A DNA stretch of 64,000 nucleotides from Nocardiopsis coralli. GTDB lineage: Bacteria > Actinomycetota > Actinomycetes > Streptosporangiales > Streptosporangiaceae. The first letter of the stretch is position 1, and the number at the start of each line of letters is the position of its first letter. A program made the position numbers and the translations under genes. Below are positions 63,768-64,000 of this stretch, in pieces. The notes below the pieces were generated by a model. That model was not told the DNA's origin. It was given only the letters and a program-made list of their open reading frames with translations, and did not search any database. The stretch spans positions 13,694-77,693 of the forward strand of contig NZ_JADBGI010000029.1 in the NCBI RefSeq assembly GCF_014892575.1. The letters are read 5' to 3'.

Positions 63768-64000
63768 CGGACAGCGCCTGACCTCCTTGTGGCTGGGCCG
63801 CAAGCGGGAAGAAAGTCCGGCATCGGGTTCCATGCCGTGACTGCGGGGGCAGTGGTACCTGTTCCGAGTTCGTGCCTCGGTGCGTGGTGTACACCCCTGT
63901 GAACTCTTTAGCGTTAACAGGGAATTACGCCATTATGATCGGCTTTTCGAGATGAATATTTCCCCGAGTTCGATTCACCCGAATTCTGGGGTCACCGGGA
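63768..64000. other. Non-coding edge region
   Basis: 233 bases with no gene. GC falls toward the end. A hairpin CCCTGTGAAC/GTTAACAGGG (63895-63904 with 63913-63922, one mismatch) sits in it, and what follows looks like the promoter region of a gene beyond the window. Confidence 0.45.

Noticed and set aside
63811-63820. GAAAGTCCGG resembling the 5' core of RNase P RNA
   Set aside because: The other conserved RNase P segments are absent in the next 180 bases and the surrounding sequence does not fold accordingly by eye.

Overview
The window is a stretch of high-GC actinobacterial chromosome without phage, insertion sequences or CRISPR arrays. GTG starts are frequent, and many genes have a TANNNT -10 hexamer 6-8 bases before the start codon, as in leaderless actinobacterial messages. 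The gene content (a pbpA-rodA-pstP-fhaB-fhaA block beside tRNA-Leu, proteasome activator Bpa, BldG, a WhiB4/WblA regulator, a MarP-like protease, a SARP regulator, an AA10 chitin oxygenase) fits a spore-forming or filamentous actinomycete. A Nocardiopsis-like member of the Streptosporangiales is my guess, but it is only a guess. Several blocks match regions that flank oriC in Mycobacterium and Streptomyces, and perfect DnaA boxes are scattered through the intergenic gaps, so the window is probably close to the replication origin.

Layout. 1-7011 (minus): cell-wall growth and signalling operon (kinase, PbpA, RodA, PP2C phosphatase, two FHA proteins), followed by tRNA-Leu(CAG). 7468-15673: subtilisin-inhibitor-like lipoprotein, rhodanese, a PAS-GAF-PAS histidine kinase, an anti-sigma/antagonist pair, a glycosyltransferase, prephenate dehydratase and seryl-tRNA synthetase. 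15745-22524: Bpa, a quinone oxidoreductase, an EspI-like MinD ATPase, two universal stress proteins, an FkbM methyltransferase and tRNA-Ser(TGA). 22625-26821: a thioesterase-like protein, a second sliding-clamp gene followed by a four-box DnaA cluster, a DUF2786 protein, a membrane protein and a Nudix protein. 26822-33322: an AfsR-type regulator whose upstream region carries a three-repeat SARP operator and a tiny gene, then a secreted LPMO, an amidase remnant, a CPBP protease and tRNA-Pro(CGG).

33408-50257 follows the M. tuberculosis Rv3649-Rv3682 gene neighbourhood: phosphoesterase, YqeY, PonA with PASTA, WhiB4/WblA, two Get3/ArsA-like ATPases, DUF4177, RidA, Nudix, metallo-beta-lactamase fold, Crp, endonuclease III, CoA-type Nudix and MarP, then the BldG switch pair and a DEAH helicase. 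50522-58144 is a Tad/Flp-type secretion or pilus locus split into two converging operons: pilin and TadE/TadG-like subunits on plus, and Ssd-TadA-TadB-TadC on minus. 59657-63767 holds acetyl-CoA synthetase, a holin-X-like membrane protein, an EphE-like hydrolase and a DUF309 protein.

The most interesting points are the SARP operator with its tiny gene and AfsR-like regulator; the sliding-clamp paralogue beside clustered DnaA boxes; the convergent Tad locus with a pilin that appears to carry an enormous disordered N-terminal extension; and several enzymes with degenerate active sites (an EphE-like hydrolase without its nucleophile, and a Fic-like protein without the motif histidine).
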